Of a stretch of 64,000 nucleotides of DNA, positions 18,794 to 28,500 are shown in pieces. Made by a program: the position numbers and the translations under genes. Below the pieces are notes generated by a model. It was not told the DNA's origin and made no database searches. It saw only the letters and a program-made list of their open reading frames with translations. The DNA comes from Geminicoccaceae bacterium (GTDB lineage: Bacteria; Pseudomonadota; Alphaproteobacteria; Geminicoccales; Geminicoccaceae). The DNA lies in the NCBI GenBank assembly GCA_025062095.1, contig JANXAZ010000005.1:50677-114676 (forward strand), given 5' to 3'. The stretch's first letter is position 1. Each line of letters begins with the position of its first letter.

Positions 18794-19722
18794 CTTTCTT
18801 CCTCCGCTTCCGGACAGAGCCGCGGTCGGGGTGGGCGCCGCGCGAGGGGGTGATGCCGCGAGACCACCGCCGAGAGGTGGCGGCTCTGAACGTGCGTATA
18901 GACTTGCGTGCTGGCGATGTCCGCGTGACCCAGGAGCGTCTGGACGGCGCGCAAATCCGCCCCCCGTTCGAGAAGATGGGTCGCGAACGCGTGGCGCAGA
19001 ACGTGGGGCGAGATCCGTGCGGGATCGATCCCGGCGGCGGGCGCGAGCTCCTTGAGCAGCTGGAGAACGCGTTGGCGGGTCAGATGCCCGCTGCGGCTCG
19101 TCGAGGGAAAGAGAAAGCGCGTGCTCCGGGGCCCGGCGAGAAACATCGGGCGCACGCCGAGCCATCGTTCCAGACACGCGCGCGCGGGCTCCCCCAGAGG
19201 AGCGATCCGCTCCCGCCCGCCCTTGCCGCGCACGAGGAGATGGCTGCGGTCCGAGGCGACGGCCGAAAGCGGCAGTGCCACGAGTTCGGAAACCCTGAGC
19301 CCCGTTCCGTAACCGAGCTCGAGAAGAGCGAGCAGCCTCAACCCGCGTGGGGAGGGATCGGACCGCGCCGCCTCGATGAGCGCGAGCACCTCGGATTCGG
19401 ACAGCAAACGCGGCAAGGGCGGAACGCGGCGCGGGGTCTCGAGGCGGCTCGCCGGATCGTCCGGTCGCCGGTTCTCGAGGTAGAGGAAGCGGAAATAGTG
19501 GCGCAGGGCGGCGACGCGTCGCGCGAGCGTCGCCGCCGACCGACCGGCGGTGCTCTCGGCGCGCAAGAAAGCCCGCAGATCCTCTTCGCCCGCAGCCTCG
19601 AGAGCGATGCCGCGCGCGCGCAGAAACGCTTCGGCCCGTAAGAGGTCGTTGCGATAAGCGAGGAGCGTGTTACCGGAAGCGCCGCGCTCCACCGCGAGCA
19701 TCTCGAGGAAGGATTCGAGCAC
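18790..19722 (-). CDS. xerD: tyrosine recombinase XerD-type
   Basis: The 310-residue site-specific recombinase likely resolves chromosome dimers at dif together with XerC. It has an N-terminal SAM-like core-binding domain (about residues 1-90) and a catalytic domain with all key residues. These are Arg in GTGLRVSEL, Lys in [19 protein letters not shown] (His-x-x-Arg), [11 protein letters not shown] and Tyr in VYTHV. The location, next to aroK-aroB and not next to an integrated element, matches the chromosomal XerD of alphaproteobacteria rather than a phage integrase. The small membrane-protein gene ends 18 bases upstream; the lyase gene is coupled downstream. Confidence 0.92.
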   Translation of the reverse strand: MLESFLEMLAVERGASGNTLLAYRNDLLRAEAFLRARGIALEAAGEEDLRAFLRAESTAGRSAATLARRVAALRHYFRFLYLENRRPDDPASRLETPRRVPPLPRLLSESEVLALIEAARSDPSPRGLRLLALLELGYGTGLRVSELVALPLSAVASDRSHLLVRGKGGRERIAPLGEPARACLERWLGVRPMFLAGPRSTRFLFPSTSRSGHLTRQRVLQLLKELAPAAGIDPARISPHVLRHAFATHLLERGADLRAVQTLLGHADIASTQVYTHVQSRHLSAVVSRHHPLARRPPRPRLCPEAEEER

Positions 19723-19740
19723 GCGCCCTTGCTCCCGTCG

Positions 19741-19875
19741 TCAGCGCGGGAACCGCTCGTCCGGGATCACGACCTCCACGGGCCGCGTCGGCGGCGGAAT
19801 GTCCCAGGTCAGCAGGAACAGAAGACCACCGAGGATCAGCACCAGCGGGACGATCAGCAAGAGACGGCGGAGCAT
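19741..19875 (-). CDS. small single-pass membrane protein
   Basis: The 44-residue product is a basic start (MLRR), one hydrophobic helix of about 18 residues, and a Pro-rich tail [26 protein letters not shown] (tail starts near residue 24). Similar short proteins lie beside xerD and aroK in other alphaproteobacteria, from memory, so it is likely real though below usual gene-size limits. The ATG at 19875 has an AAGG eight bases upstream. That AAGG lies between inverted GCGATGC/GCATCGC repeats (19877-19893), which could fold over the ribosome site. An in-frame ATG at 19890 is the alternative start. Function unknown. Confidence 0.65.
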   Translation of the reverse strand: MLRRLLLIVPLVLILGGLLFLLTWDIPPPTRPVEVVIPDERFPR

Positions 19876-19999
19876 CGCGATGCCTTGCATCGCCGCCGAC
19901 CCGGCCGCATGTCTAGACCACACCGGTGCGCGACCGCGTTCGCGGAACGGGACGGGGGCAAGGGACGAGCCGCGTCGCGGCGATGCGAGGATATATCGG

Positions 20000-20590
20000 G
20001 TGGAACGGGGCGATTCAACCGGAGGGACCGATCACGATCGAGCAGCGCCCGAGCGGCAGCGGCGGATCGGGGCGGATCGGCGGATCGTCCTCGTCGGGCT
20101 CATGGGCGCCGGCAAGACCTGCGTGGGCCGACGTCTGGCGAAGCTCCTGGGCGCGCCCTTCGTGGACGCCGACGAAGAGATCGTCGCTGCCGCCGGCATG
20201 AGCATCGCCGATATATTCGAGACGTACGGCGAACCCGTGTTCCGCGATCTCGAGCGACGGGTGGTCGCGCGTCTCCTCGACGGGCCCCCGGGGGTACTCG
20301 CACTCGGGGGAGGAGCGTTCGTCGACCCGGGAACTCGCGCCAAGGTCAAGCAACGGGCGGTGTCGATCTGGCTCGATGCCGACATCGACACGCTCGTCGA
20401 GCGCACGAGCCGCAAGCGCGCGAGCCGCCCGCTGCTCAAGGACGGGGACATCCGCTCCAAACTCGAACGGCTGATGGCCGAGCGCCGCCCCTTCTACGCC
20501 CAGGCCGATCATCGCGTGGAAAGCGGCAGCCAGCCTCCCGAGGAAATCGCGCGCAAGATCATGGACATCCTCGCGAAGGAGCCGCGATGA
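20000..20590 (+). CDS. aroK: shikimate kinase
   Basis: This P-loop kinase phosphorylates shikimate at the 3-OH in chorismate synthesis. With the GTG start at 20000 the product is 196 residues, slightly long for the family because of about 27 extra N-terminal residues. It has Walker A GLMGAGKT at 33-40, the DADEEI shikimate-binding acid, ALGGGAF, and the lid Arg in RPLL. A GAGGA at 19987-19991 placed eight bases before that GTG decided the start. It overlaps aroB by ATGA. Confidence 0.93.
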   Translation: MERGDSTGGTDHDRAAPERQRRIGADRRIVLVGLMGAGKTCVGRRLAKLLGAPFVDADEEIVAAAGMSIADIFETYGEPVFRDLERRVVARLLDGPPGVLALGGGAFVDPGTRAKVKQRAVSIWLDADIDTLVERTSRKRASRPLLKDGDIRSKLERLMAERRPFYAQADHRVESGSQPPEEIARKIMDILAKEPR

Positions 20591-21702
20591 GCCGCGAACG
20601 GTCGATCCGGGTCGAGCTCGAAGGACGCGGGTACGACATTCTCGTCGGTCGCGGACTTCTCGAGCGGGCGGGCGAGCTGGTGCGTCCCGTGCTCGAGAGC
20701 CCGCGCGCGGTGGTGGTCACCGACAGCAACGTCGCCGACACCGATCTTCCGGGACGCCTCGCGCGCGGGCTCGAGCGCGAGGGGGTGAGGTCGCGGACGG
20801 TCGTGGTTCCGGCAGGAGAAGCGAGCAAGAGCATGGAGCGGCTCGCTTCGTTGCTCGATGCGATCCTCGAGGGCGGAGCCGACAGGAGGCTCGCGATCGT
20901 GGCCCTCGGCGGCGGGATGATCGGCGATCTCGCCGGGCTCGCCGCGGCGCTGCTTTTGCGCGGAGTCCCCTTCGTCCAGGTGCCGACCACGCTTCTCGCC
21001 CAGGTCGACAGCTCGGTGGGTGGCAAGACCGCCGTCAACAGCCGCTTCGGGAAGAACCTCATCGGAGCTTTCTATCAGCCCCGGCGCGTGCTCGTCGACG
21101 TGGACGCGCTCGCGAGCCTGCCGCGGCGCGAGCTCGTCGCAGGCTACGCCGAGCTCGTCAAACACGCCTTCATCAAGGACGCGGAGCTCTTCGCCTGGCT
21201 CGAGAAGCACGCTCGTGCGATGCTCGCCGGCGATCCCGAGCTCCGTTGCGAAGCGATCGCGCGTTCGGTGGCGATCAAGGCCGCGGTCGTCGCCGCCGAC
21301 GAGTGCGAAACACTCGGCGAACGGGCGCTTTTGAATTTCGGTCACACCTTCGCTCACGCCTACGAGACCCTCACCGGCTACGGTTCGGAACTGCTTCACG
21401 GCGAAGCCGTGGCACTCGGAATGGCGCAAGCGTTCGCGCTCTCCGTGCGCCTCGGTCGTTGCCCGCAGGAAGATGCGGCGCGCGCCGTGGCGCATCTCGC
21501 AGCACTCGGCTTGCCCACCCGCGTCGAACAGGTGCGACCGAACGGCTTTCCGACAGAAGACGTGCTCGCCCTCATGCGGCGGGACAAGAAAGCCTCGGAA
21601 GGGCGCCTGACCTTCGTGCTCTCCTGTGGGATCGGGCGCGCCGAGCTGGTCCGCGACGTTCCCGAAAACGAGGTCGCGGCGCTGCTCGCGGCACCTCCGT
21701 GA
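20587..21702 (+). CDS. aroB: 3-dehydroquinate synthase
   Basis: This NAD- and metal-dependent enzyme converts DAHP to 3-dehydroquinate, the second step of the shikimate pathway. The 371-residue protein has [39 protein letters not shown] and the metal-ligand region [11 protein letters not shown] followed by [11 protein letters not shown]. The ATG at 20587 overlaps the aroK stop, the classical aroKB arrangement. The gap of 72 bases to the convergent lipoprotein gene shows no terminator. Confidence 0.96.
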   Translation: MSRERSIRVELEGRGYDILVGRGLLERAGELVRPVLESPRAVVVTDSNVADTDLPGRLARGLEREGVRSRTVVVPAGEASKSMERLASLLDAILEGGADRRLAIVALGGGMIGDLAGLAAALLLRGVPFVQVPTTLLAQVDSSVGGKTAVNSRFGKNLIGAFYQPRRVLVDVDALASLPRRELVAGYAELVKHAFIKDAELFAWLEKHARAMLAGDPELRCEAIARSVAIKAAVVAADECETLGERALLNFGHTFAHAYETLTGYGSELLHGEAVALGMAQAFALSVRLGRCPQEDAARAVAHLAALGLPTRVEQVRPNGFPTEDVLALMRRDKKASEGRLTFVLSCGIGRAELVRDVPENEVAALLAAPP

Positions 21703-21774
21703 GCCTGCGGAGCACGTCCGCGGCTCGCGACAGGGGCGTGCGGTTCCGGGATCGGGCGCGACCGAGAGGAACCC

Positions 21775-22350
21775 TCAGACGAGCCAGGGTGCGAGCTGCT
21801 CGCGGACGGCGCTCTCGAGCGCGCGGTCGAATTGCTCGAGCAGGTCGCCGGCGAGCGCCCGGGCCGCGTCTTCGCGAGCCGCCACCGAGGAGCCCGCGGG
21901 CAAGGAGCGCGAGCGCTGCACCGCCACCCGCACACGCGCCGCTTCGCGACCGGCCGCATCGACCACCCGTAATCCGACGGCCAGAGCTCCTTCGAACGCG
22001 TGGGTCGGCTCGCGGGCCACGAGCCCGCCGACGCCGCCGACCCGACCTTCGATCAGCCGTTCGGTGAGGGCGGCCTGCTCGAACGCGATCTCGAGCGTGG
22101 CGGCGCCGCCCGCGGCGAGGAGGCGTTGCGCGAGCCGCTCGCGCAGGGCTCGAACGAGATCGCGCGAGCGCCGTTCGTCGATGAAGTTGGCGGCCGGAAG
22201 AGGTGGCGGACCTTCGCCCGCAACGATCGTGCCGACGGCGAGCCGCAACGGTCCTCGGTTGGCCGGTACCTCCCGGCGTCCGGTCGCGCTCGCGCATCCG
22301 GCGAGAACCGAGGAGAACAGAAACGCGCGACGCGTGACGACGACGGTCAC
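21775..22350 (-). CDS. Tat-type lipoprotein of unknown function
   Basis: The 191-residue product begins VTVVVTRRAFLFSSVLAGCAS. The twin arginine at residues 7-8, Phe at 10 and the lipobox LAGC (C19) indicate export as a lipoprotein, possibly by Tat. The mature part is Ala/Arg/Glu-rich and predicted helical in its second half; no known domain was recognised. It starts with GTG overlapping the hslO stop (GTGA), so it is likely translated together with Hsp33. Whether that reflects a periplasmic stress role is unknown. Confidence 0.7.
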   Translation of the reverse strand: MTVVVTRRAFLFSSVLAGCASATGRREVPANRGPLRLAVGTIVAGEGPPPLPAANFIDERRSRDLVRALRERLAQRLLAAGGAATLEIAFEQAALTERLIEGRVGGVGGLVAREPTHAFEGALAVGLRVVDAAGREAARVRVAVQRSRSLPAGSSVAAREDAARALAGDLLEQFDRALESAVREQLAPWLV

Positions 22351-23264
22351 CGCGCGCGCTCCGCGAGCAGCCGATCGACCGTGGGCGCGTCGAAGCCGTA
22401 CACACGGTTGCAGAACTGGCAGGTCACCTCGAGGCGTCCGTCGGGCAGCCGCATCTCGGCGAGCGAGCCAGCGGGAAAACTCGCGAGCATGGCGCGCACG
22501 CGTCCTTCCGAGCAGGAGCAGCCGGCGACGAGGGGCAAAGGTGAATAAACCCGAACCCCCGCTTCGTGGAACAAGCGATAAAGAACACTGTCCGGGTCGG
22601 GTTCGGGACCGCTGATCTCTTCCGGCGTGGCGGTCTCGAGAAGGGTCATCGTCTCGAACCAGGCCTCTCGCCGTGCTTCCGGTTCGAGGCCGGCCTCGAC
22701 GGGCAAGGCCTGAATGATGATCGCGCCACCGTACCAACGGCCGCGCGCGCGGTCGCGCCTGACGGCGAGCTTGATGCCCGTTCGGATCTGTTCGGAGCGT
22801 CGGAAGTAGCTCAACATCGCATCGGTGAGCGTCCGGCCGTCGAGGGAGACGAGACCTTGGTACACCTCGCCTCCGACCGCGCGCTGATCGACCGTGAGCG
22901 CGACCAGACCTTCGCCCAGGAGTTGGCGATCCGCGGCTCCGGTTTCGATCGCTTGCCGATCGAAGCTGGCGTATCCCCGCATGCGCCCGTGATTGGTGCA
23001 GTCGGCGACCATGAACCCCACCGGACCGTCGCCGCGGACCTGCAGGCTGAAGGTTCCGTCGAACTTGAGGCCACCCGCGAGCCCGCCGGCGAGGACCAGG
23101 AGCTCGCCCAGAAGACGGCTCACCGGTTCGGGATAGTCGTGGGCTTCCAGGACTCGATCCAGCGTCCGGGCGAGGCGGACGAACCGCCCCCTCAGCCCCG
23201 ACCGCTCGAGTTGGAACGGGCGCAAGAGATCGTTCGCGGTCGACGCGGCGACGAGGGTATCCAT
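22347..23264 (-). CDS. hslO: Hsp33 redox-regulated chaperone
   Basis: Hsp33 is a cytoplasmic holdase that is activated when oxidation releases zinc from four cysteines. The 305-residue product ends with a CxC (249, 251) and a CxxC (282, 285), the zinc cluster. The N-terminal domain has VADCTNHGRMRGYA, the typical GYA segment. The ATG at 23264 (MDTLVAAS) was chosen; the frame runs 35 codons further upstream through Arg/Ser-rich shadow sequence. It follows argF by 111 bases on the same strand and is coupled to the lipoprotein gene. Confidence 0.94.
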   Translation of the reverse strand: MDTLVAASTANDLLRPFQLERSGLRGRFVRLARTLDRVLEAHDYPEPVSRLLGELLVLAGGLAGGLKFDGTFSLQVRGDGPVGFMVADCTNHGRMRGYASFDRQAIETGAADRQLLGEGLVALTVDQRAVGGEVYQGLVSLDGRTLTDAMLSYFRRSEQIRTGIKLAVRRDRARGRWYGGAIIIQALPVEAGLEPEARREAWFETMTLLETATPEEISGPEPDPDSVLYRLFHEAGVRVYSPLPLVAGCSCSEGRVRAMLASFPAGSLAEMRLPDGRLEVTCQFCNRVYGFDAPTVDRLLAERAR

Positions 23265-23375
23265 GAGCGGGCTCGACCTCGACAGAAGGCAGCGAGAGCA
23301 CCATGGCCGATCGGAGGGCGGGCGTGAAGCCCTCCCCGGTCCTCGGGGTCGAGCCGTCGGAGCTCCCATGCCGGC

Positions 23376-24269
23376 TCAGGCCTCCAGACACCAGGCGAGG
23401 ATCGCCTTTTGTGCGTGCAGCCGGTTCTCCGCCTCGTCGAAGACCACGGATTGGGGTCCGTCGATGACCTCGGCCGTCACCTCCTCGCCCCGATGCGCCG
23501 GAAGACAGTGCAGGAAGATCGCATCCGGCTTGGCGAGGCTCATGAGCGCACTGTCGATCCGATAGGGCTCGAGCAGCCGATGGCGGCGCTCGACTTCCGC
23601 GTCGCCCATCGACACCCAGGTGTCGGTGAACACCACATCGGCGCCGCGGACGGCTTCCTTGGGATCGGTGGTGAGGTGGACCCGGCCCCGGTGCTCCGCC
23701 ACCCAAGCCATGAGCTCCGGGCGCGGAGCCATCGCGCTCGGGCAGGCCAGGCGCAACTCGAAGCCGAGGCGCACGGCAGCGTGGATCAAGGAGGTCGCGA
23801 CGTTGTTGGCGTCTCCCGACCAAGCGAGCACCAGGTCGCGGATCGGTCCTTTGCGCTCCTCGATGGTCATGACATCGGCGACGATTTGACAGGGATGCGA
23901 GGCGTCGGTCAGCCCGTTGATCACCGGCACGCTCGCGTATTGGGCCATTTCGAGGAGCTTGGCGTGGGCATCAGTGCGGATCATGATCGCATCGACGTAG
24001 CGCGAGAGCACCCGGGCCGTATCGGCGATGGTTTCGCCGCGACCGAGCTGCATGTCGCGCGAGGAGAGCACGACCGCGTGGCCCCCGAGCTGAACGGCCG
24101 CGACCTCGAAGGACACGCGGGTACGCGTGCTCGGTTTGTCGAAGATCATGGCGAGAATCCGTCCGGTCATCGGCTTGGCCGGATCGCCCGCCTTGAAAGC
24201 CTTGGCGCGCTCGAGGATCGCGCGCAGCTCGTTCGTTTCGATGCCGTCGAGGTCGAGGAAGTGTCGCAT
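23376..24269 (-). CDS. argF: ornithine carbamoyltransferase
   Basis: This enzyme makes citrulline from ornithine and carbamoyl phosphate in arginine synthesis. The 297-residue product has the carbamoyl-phosphate loop STRTRVSF, the HPCQI motif, DTWVSMGD (ornithine loop) and the active-site HCLPAHRG. The ATG at 24269 shares one base with the argD stop (TGATG). The open frame continues through argD in another frame, but this is shadow coding. The argD-argF pairing is common in alphaproteobacteria, often followed by hslO as here. Confidence 0.96.
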   Translation of the reverse strand: MRHFLDLDGIETNELRAILERAKAFKAGDPAKPMTGRILAMIFDKPSTRTRVSFEVAAVQLGGHAVVLSSRDMQLGRGETIADTARVLSRYVDAIMIRTDAHAKLLEMAQYASVPVINGLTDASHPCQIVADVMTIEERKGPIRDLVLAWSGDANNVATSLIHAAVRLGFELRLACPSAMAPRPELMAWVAEHRGRVHLTTDPKEAVRGADVVFTDTWVSMGDAEVERRHRLLEPYRIDSALMSLAKPDAIFLHCLPAHRGEEVTAEVIDGPQSVVFDEAENRLHAQKAILAWCLEA

Positions 24270-25453
24270 CAGACGGGCCTCGCCCCCAAGGTGTCCCGGA
24301 TGATGGCACAGCCGTGATCGATCTCCGCCTCGCTCACCGTCAACGGCGGCAAAAGGCGCAGCACGTTGTCCGCCGCCGGCACGGTGAGCAGACCCGCGGC
24401 ACGCAACTCGGCCGCGACGTCCGTGTTCGGTCGCACGGTCTTGATCCCGAGCATCAGACCCATGCCGCGAACCTCGGCGATCTCTTCCGGCAGAGCGGCG
24501 CAGGTCTCGCGCACGCGGCGCTCGAAATAAGCTCCGATCGCGCGGACCCGATCCAAGAATCCTTCGGCCAAGAGCACGTCGAGCACCGCATTCGCGACCG
24601 CGCACGCGAGGGGATTGCCCCCGAAGGTCGAGCCATGTGCGCCGACGGTCATGCCCGAGGCGGCCTCGCCGGTGGCGAGAAACGCACCGATCGGAAAACC
24701 CCCGCCCAGTCCCTTGGCGATGGCCACGACGTCGGGCCGCACGCCCAGCGTTTCGTGAGCGAACAGGCGACCGGTGCGGCCCATCCCGCACTGGATCTCG
24801 TCGAGCACCAAAAGCGCCCCGAAACGGTCGCAGAGTTCGCGCAGCGCTTTCAAGCACGAAGCGGGAACGGGGCGAATCCCGCCTTCGCCCTGGATGGGCT
24901 CGATCAGGACCGCGGCGGTATCGGGACCGATCGCCCGCTCGATCGCGGCGTGGTCCCCGAAGGCCAACACTTCGAAGCCGGGAAGGAGCGGATCGCATCC
25001 TTCGGTGAGTTTCTTGGAGCCCGCCGCCGAGATCGCCGCCATCGTCCGGCCGTGGAAGGCACCCTCGAAGGTCACGATCTTGAAGCGTTCGGGACGACCT
25101 CTGGCCCACCAGTAACGGCGCACGAGCTTGACGCACCCCTCGATCGCTTCGGCGCCGGAATTGCAGAAAAAGACCGTTTCGGCGAAGCTGTTGGCGACCA
25201 AGCGGTCGGCCAGGCGCTCCTGTTCGGGGATGCGATAGAGATTGGAGACGTGCCAGAGCCTGGCCGCTTGGTCTTGGAGCGCGCGGACGAGGTGCGGGTG
25301 CGCGTGACCCAGACCGGTCACGGCGATTCCGCTCCCGAAGTCGAGATAACGGCGGCCGTTTCTGTCGTACAACCAGCTGCCCTGGCCGCGCTCGAAAACG
25401 ATGTCGATCCGGTTGTAGACGGGAAGGAGGGTCGGTACGGCAGCGTTGCGCAT
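24269..25453 (-). CDS. argD: acetylornithine aminotransferase
   Basis: This class III PLP aminotransferase moves an amino group from glutamate to N-acetylglutamate semialdehyde, and often also serves in lysine synthesis. The 394-residue product has [11 protein letters not shown], the FHGRTMA segment, the [14 protein letters not shown]sp region and the PLP lysine in [14 protein letters not shown]. The start ATG at 25453 gives [15 protein letters not shown], close to family N-termini. It heads argD-argF; the 142 bases upstream to tamB show no clear promoter. Confidence 0.95.
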   Translation of the reverse strand: MRNAAVPTLLPVYNRIDIVFERGQGSWLYDRNGRRYLDFGSGIAVTGLGHAHPHLVRALQDQAARLWHVSNLYRIPEQERLADRLVANSFAETVFFCNSGAEAIEGCVKLVRRYWWARGRPERFKIVTFEGAFHGRTMAAISAAGSKKLTEGCDPLLPGFEVLAFGDHAAIERAIGPDTAAVLIEPIQGEGGIRPVPASCLKALRELCDRFGALLVLDEIQCGMGRTGRLFAHETLGVRPDVVAIAKGLGGGFPIGAFLATGEAASGMTVGAHGSTFGGNPLACAVANAVLDVLLAEGFLDRVRAIGAYFERRVRETCAALPEEIAEVRGMGLMLGIKTVRPNTDVAAELRAAGLLTVPAADNVLRLLPPLTVSEAEIDHGCAIIRDTLGARPV

Positions 25454-25595
25454 GGCCTCGTCCCGCAGGCGCGCGGATGCGAACTCCGCTCTCGTGGGAG
25501 ACCGCGAACCTGGACGTCAACGCTCGTGCGCGCAAGGGTCGACGTCGCGCTTCGGCGCTATTCGGGGCGGCGCGAGGGCCGGCCGAGGTCTCCCC

Positions 25596-28500
25596 TCAAT
25601 AATCGTAGCGCCACTCGAGGCCGAAGCCCGTGCCGCCGGTCTCTCGCACTTCCGTGGTGCCGCGCAGATTGTAGCCGAGATCCACCTCGACCCGGGCGCG
25701 GCTGGTTTCCGGCGTGAGCCCGCGTTGGACCTCGACGTAGATCCGCTCGCTCACGTACTTGCCGGCTCGCAGGGCGGCTCCGCCGTTCTCCGCTTCCCCG
25801 ACGTCGAGCGTATCGAGACCCGCGGCTGCGCGCACCGGGCTCAAGGCATCGATCCCGCCGCCTCGCAGCGTCGCGAGCGAGTTCGCGAGCACCGCTGCCT
25901 GCAGCGGCGCGATCCGCGACAGGTCGCGATTGAACAAGAGGCGCGCGAGCACCTCCTCCTTCGGTAACGGCGGCTCGCTCGCGAGCTCGATTTCGATGCC
26001 GGGCAGGCGCCCCTTGATGCCCACGCGCGCGGTGATGTCCGCTCGCCGAGCCTCGGCCAGCACGTCGAGCCGCGGCCACGGCGGTCGGGCGCCGTCGAAC
26101 TCGACCGTGCCTTCCGCGAGCCGGAAGCGAACGCCGAGGAAATCGAGCCGTCCCCGCCGGAGCTCCACCCGACCGACGACGTCGGGATCGAAAAGATGCC
26201 CGCGCACCTGCGCACTTCCGCCCCATTCGGACTCGAGCCCGCGGCCGCGGAGGAAGAGCCGCTGGGGCCCCTCGACGAGGACGTCGAGGGCGATGGCCGG
26301 CGGAGGCCGCGCTGCGGCCCCGACCTCGTTGCGGGCGCCGCGGCCGGTCTCTTCGACGGCGAGGGTGGGCGGGACGGCAGGAGCCGCATCGGGCAGGCGG
26401 AGCTCGGCGCGCTCGACCGAAAGGTTCCCGGTGATCTTGCCCTCTCGCCCGGCGCCGCGGGCCTCGAGCGCCCCGGAGACCACCGCCGTACCCCATTCGT
26501 TCGCGAAGACCCGGAAGCTCTCGCCAACGAGGCGCAGCTGCCAGGCCGAGTCGGGGAACGAAAACCACCCCGCACCCGAGAGCCGGCCGTCGCCCGCATC
26601 GCGCGCCTTCAGGCTCTCGACGACCAGACGATCGCCCCGAGCGACGGCCGAGGCTTCGAGGATGCGCAGCCGCAGCCCGCTGTCGGCGTCGCGGAACCGA
26701 CCCCGGGTCAGCCGAACGGTTCCGCTCGCGGTGGGAGCATCGGTGCGCCCGTCGAAGGCCAGGTCGAACTCGAGGCGTCCCCCCAAGCGCTGACCGTCGA
26801 GTGCCAAAAGCGGCTCGAGCCGGTCGAGGTCGAGCGGCCCGCGCAGAATGCCGCGCAGGGTACCCGCACGGTCGAGCGCGAGCGCCATCGCCCGGAGATC
26901 GACGCGTACGGGCAGGCGGAGCTCGCCGGCGAGAGGGCTCGGACCCAATCCCGTAGCCGTGAAGGAGAACGCGAGTTCGCGACCGGCGCGAAGAGCACCG
27001 CTCGCGCGCAGTGTACCCGCCGGAAGTCCGCCTCCGCGCGGCGCGAGCCCTTCCACGCGCACCAGCCCCCGCGCGTCGGGGGCGCTCGGGGCGCCGGTGA
27101 CGGTCAACTCGGCACCCGCGCGGCCCGAAAGTTCCGGGAGACCAACGAGGGCGAGCGCTGCGAGCGGAAATCCGTCGACCGTCGCTTCGGCGCGGATCTG
27201 GCCACCCTCCAGGGCCGCCCGGGTCCGCGCCGTCGCCTCCCCGATCTTGAGGTCGAGGGTGCCGAGATCGAGCACACCTTTGTCGAGGACGATGCGGGCG
27301 GGCTGGCGGAGTTCGATCGTTTGCCCGGCGATTTGGCCGGTGAGCTTGGCGAGCTCGAGCCGGCGGGGTTCCACGAGAGCCGCGAGCCGGCCGTTCGCCT
27401 GCAACGACATCGGCCGTCCCGCTCGGCTGCCTTTGGCGTCGAGCGCGAAGCCCACCTCGGCGATCGGTCCTTCGACGCTCAGCTGGACGCGTTCGAGCCC
27501 CGTGTCGGGGGCGCGGAAACCCTCGAGGACCGCCTCGCCCGCGACCGCGGCGCGGCCCAACAGATCGCGGCCCGAGAGATCGAGCCGGGCGGAGGCGAGC
27601 TCGCCCGCGGGCGCCCGGATCCGTTCCGCGATCAGCCGGATCCGTCCGTTCTGGCGGCCGGTTTCGGGGGACGCCTCGATCTCGACTTCCACCGCACCCG
27701 CGAGGTCGCGCAAACCCAAGGGGGCCAAGGCGGCGAGATCTTCGGCGCGCCCGCGCAGCCGCCCGTTCACCAGCGGCCGCGAAAGATCGATCGCCGCTCC
27801 GCCGGTCAGGGTCGTCTTGAGACCCGAAAACTCCAGCCGATCCACTTCGAGCCGCTCGCCGCCGACGGCCCCGCGGGCGGCCAACCGCAACGGCTCGTTG
27901 GCGAGCCGCGCCTCGCCTTCCATCTCGAAGGCGGTTCGGTCGGCACCGAACGCGGCCTTGCCGTCGACCGCCAGCCGGTCGAACCGAAGGTCGGCGACGG
28001 CCGGGCGATCCAAGCGGGCGGACAACGCCAGCTCCGGTCGATCCGAGGTGCCGGCGATCCGTGTCTCGACGACCCCCGAGCCGGAGAGGGTGACCCCGAC
28101 GAGCTCGGAAAGGGCGGATAGTTCGGGCAGGGCGAGGCGGAGCGTACCGGCGAGCCGCCGATCGGACAGATCGAAGCTCAGTCCGCCGCGAGCTTCGCTG
28201 CGCTCCGTGCGCAAAATCAAGTCTTCGGCTCGCAGCCGCTGGTCGGCCAGGGCCAGGCGCCCCTGCAGCCTGGCGGAGCGTCCGACGAGACCGACCAGAC
28301 CCGGAGGAAGATCGGCGAGTTCGAGGGCCAGGGCCGCGAACTCGCCCTCGATCTTCGTGGGACCGGCGAGCCGCACGGTTCCCTGGGCATCGAATGCTCC
28401 GGCCGGTGCGGCCGGACCGACGAGAAGGGCGAGAGCCTCGAGATCGGGAACGCGCAGGCCGTAGCCGAGCTCGCCCTCGAGCGTGCGGGGATAGAGCTGA

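Noticed and set aside
23376..25535. Apparent fusion of an N-terminal domain to argF
   Set aside because: The upstream part is an off-frame reading of argD; argF has its own ATG sharing one base with the argD stop.
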